Positions 63,048 to 64,000 of a DNA stretch of 64,000 bases are shown here, piece by piece. Below the pieces are notes generated by a model, which did no database searches, was not told the origin of the DNA, and saw only the letters and a list, made by a program, of their open reading frames with translations. The position numbers and the translations under genes are program-made. Numbering within the stretch: the first letter of the stretch is position 1; every line of letters begins with the position of its first letter. The stretch covers positions 870,001 through 934,000 of the forward strand of contig LSRY02000024.1 in NCBI GenBank assembly GCA_001643675.2. The letters run 5' to 3'. The stretch comes from Monocercomonoides exilis. Taxonomy: Eukaryota; Preaxostyla; Oxymonadida; Polymastigidae.

Positions 63048-64000
63048 AAAAACGAATTAACAACGCACATTTTCTGTCTTTGAGTTTTTGTTTGATAAAG
63101 TGTAAATGCTCCTCCATCTTCATTAGATAAACAATTATAAAATAAACAATCGTTGACAACTGGTTGTGTATAAACATTATCAAACATTATTCCTCCACTT
63201 CCACAGGAAGATATTGCTGCGGCATTGCATTCGACAAATGAAGAATGGAGCACAACACATTCTGCAATTTTCAATGCATATATTCCTCCTCCATTTGTGG
63301 AAGAAGCGTTGCATCTTGTGAATGAAGAATTTTCAACAGTCAGAATAGCATTTGCATTTTCATGAACATAAAGAGCACCTCCTTGTGGTGCTGCGCAATC
63401 ACTCCATTCACACAATGAAAAGGATTGACTTTCTGTTGTGTCTATTCGTTGTTTTCTTTCAAGTTCATTCGCCTCTCTTTTCCCAAAGTGTGAAGAAATA
63501 TTTTTGCAAACAAACTCTTGTGAAGAAAAAGCTCCACTTGAAATCCCTCCTTCAAAGATATTCACACAAGAATAAATGAGGCAGTTCTCCATCGAACTTC
63601 GAAAACACGAATGCTCCATCAGATAATCACTGCTTTTGAATGACTTCACAGAAATGTTCCTGAAGGCGCAGTCATTGATCTGTTCGTTTTTGCTCTTTCC
63701 TGAAACAAGAAAATAGTCCGAAGATGAGACAGCCAAATCTGCCATGATGCAATTTCTCAAAATGGCTGAATTGGGACCATCAGATGAAAATACGAGACTG
63801 GAAGGGTTCAAATTCTTTTGGGGGATCAAAGTCATGTTTGTGAGGCAGATTGACCCACTTTGTAAATGAAACGGAGATGCAGATTTTTGGCGTGAAATGC
63901 AGGAATCCATCATTATGCTTGATTTGCCTGTAATAAGAACAAATGGCGAGGAAGAATATTCAAGTGCCACATTTTTCAGTCCAACCGAAGAATTGAAAAA
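63011..64000 (-). CDS. Beta-helix ectodomain, upstream segment, cut by the right edge
   Basis: The minus-strand frame is open from the window edge to a stop at 63011. It carries the same repeat style as the next segment: QGGALYVHENANAILTVENS, NGGGIYALKIAECVVLHSSF, CGSGGIMFDN and DGGAFTLYQT. After CVVNSF the frame is lost. The next frame reads FDNCRCNSSEHSVGGAILHW and continues the pattern, so a one-base deletion in the five-T run at 63048-63052 (minus strand) explains the break. The start codon and any signal peptide lie outside the window. Confidence 0.75.
   Translation of the reverse strand, partial: FFNSSVGLKNVALEYSSSPFVLITGKSSIMMDSCISRQKSASPFHLQSGSICLTNMTLIPQKNLNPSSLVFSSDGPNSAILRNCIMADLAVSSSDYFLVSGKSKNEQINDCAFRNISVKSFKSSDYLMEHSCFRSSMENCLIYSCVNIFEGGISSGAFSSQEFVCKNISSHFGKREANELERKQRIDTTESQSFSLCEWSDCAAPQGGALYVHENANAILTVENSSFTRCNASSTNGGGIYALKIAECVVLHSSFVECNAAAISSCGSGGIMFDNVYTQPVVNDCLFYNCLSNEDGGAFTLYQTKTQRQKMCVVNSFLITVDAIVLNIV

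Noticed and set aside
1-64000. Alternative genetic code with TAA/TAG as glutamine, known from one oxymonad
   Set aside because: TAA, TAG and TGA each end a conserved protein here at the expected C-terminus, and no conserved Gln is encoded by a stop.
1-64000. tRNA, rRNA or CRISPR features
   Set aside because: I found no T-loop consensus with a foldable cloverleaf, no rRNA-like conserved blocks and no regularly spaced direct repeats.

Overview
The window is eukaryotic nuclear DNA from a protist. Its genes carry short spliceosomal introns (about 50-256 nt, AT-rich, mostly GT...AG), AT-rich spacers and long homopolymeric Ser or Glu tracts, and they use the standard genetic code: conserved proteins here end in TAA (RPS3), TAG (ALG1, amidotransferase) and TGA (RBR ligase). 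The right-hand locus encodes a giant right-handed beta-helix (pectin-lyase-like) ectodomain, one membrane span and a cytoplasmic kinase-like domain. Together with the canonical code, that architecture suggests an oxymonad (Preaxostyla, Metamonada), for example a Monocercomonoides- or Blattamonas-like organism. This assignment is inference from gene content, not a database result.

Layout. 1-249 is the end of an exon cut by the left edge. 250-6320 is mobile-element territory: two short inverted-repeat elements (MITEs) with related ends, a GAA microsatellite, and a 4.6-kb element with about 52-bp terminal inverted repeats and a dead DDE (pogo/Tigger-like) transposase. 6321-36120 is a gene-dense housekeeping block: SPB1 rRNA methyltransferase, a class-I glutamine amidotransferase, a small Cys/His protein, an RBR ubiquitin ligase, ALG13, an unrecognised helical protein, a nucleoside 2-deoxyribosyltransferase-like protein, a long coiled-coil protein, proteasome subunit beta-7/PSMB4, ALG1, ribosomal protein uS3 and a 2660-residue disordered protein. 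36341-52851 holds long-form tRNase Z (ELAC2-like), a 2954-residue Cys-rich protein and a secreted or type-I membrane 5'-nucleotidase-like metallophosphoesterase. 52852-56530 is gene-poor: a 1-kb imperfect palindrome, a possible small gene inside it, and a decayed Tc1/mariner element. 56531-64000 (minus strand) is the 3' part of the beta-helix/pseudokinase locus, broken by two apparent frameshifts and running off the right edge.

The genes are not an operon or pathway cluster, although two early dolichol-oligosaccharide enzymes (ALG13 and ALG1) lie 8 kb apart. Several pairs are divergent with very short shared upstream regions (75 bp between the PSMB4 and ALG1 start codons). A notable property is the insertion of Glu- or Ser-coding microsatellite-like tracts into conserved enzymes: ALG1 is about twice its usual length (954 aa) and tRNase Z is about 1600 aa. 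Gene models below were spliced by eye from reading frame, splice-site dinucleotides and family motifs. Introns that restore a recognised motif are well supported; first exons of unrecognised genes are less certain.
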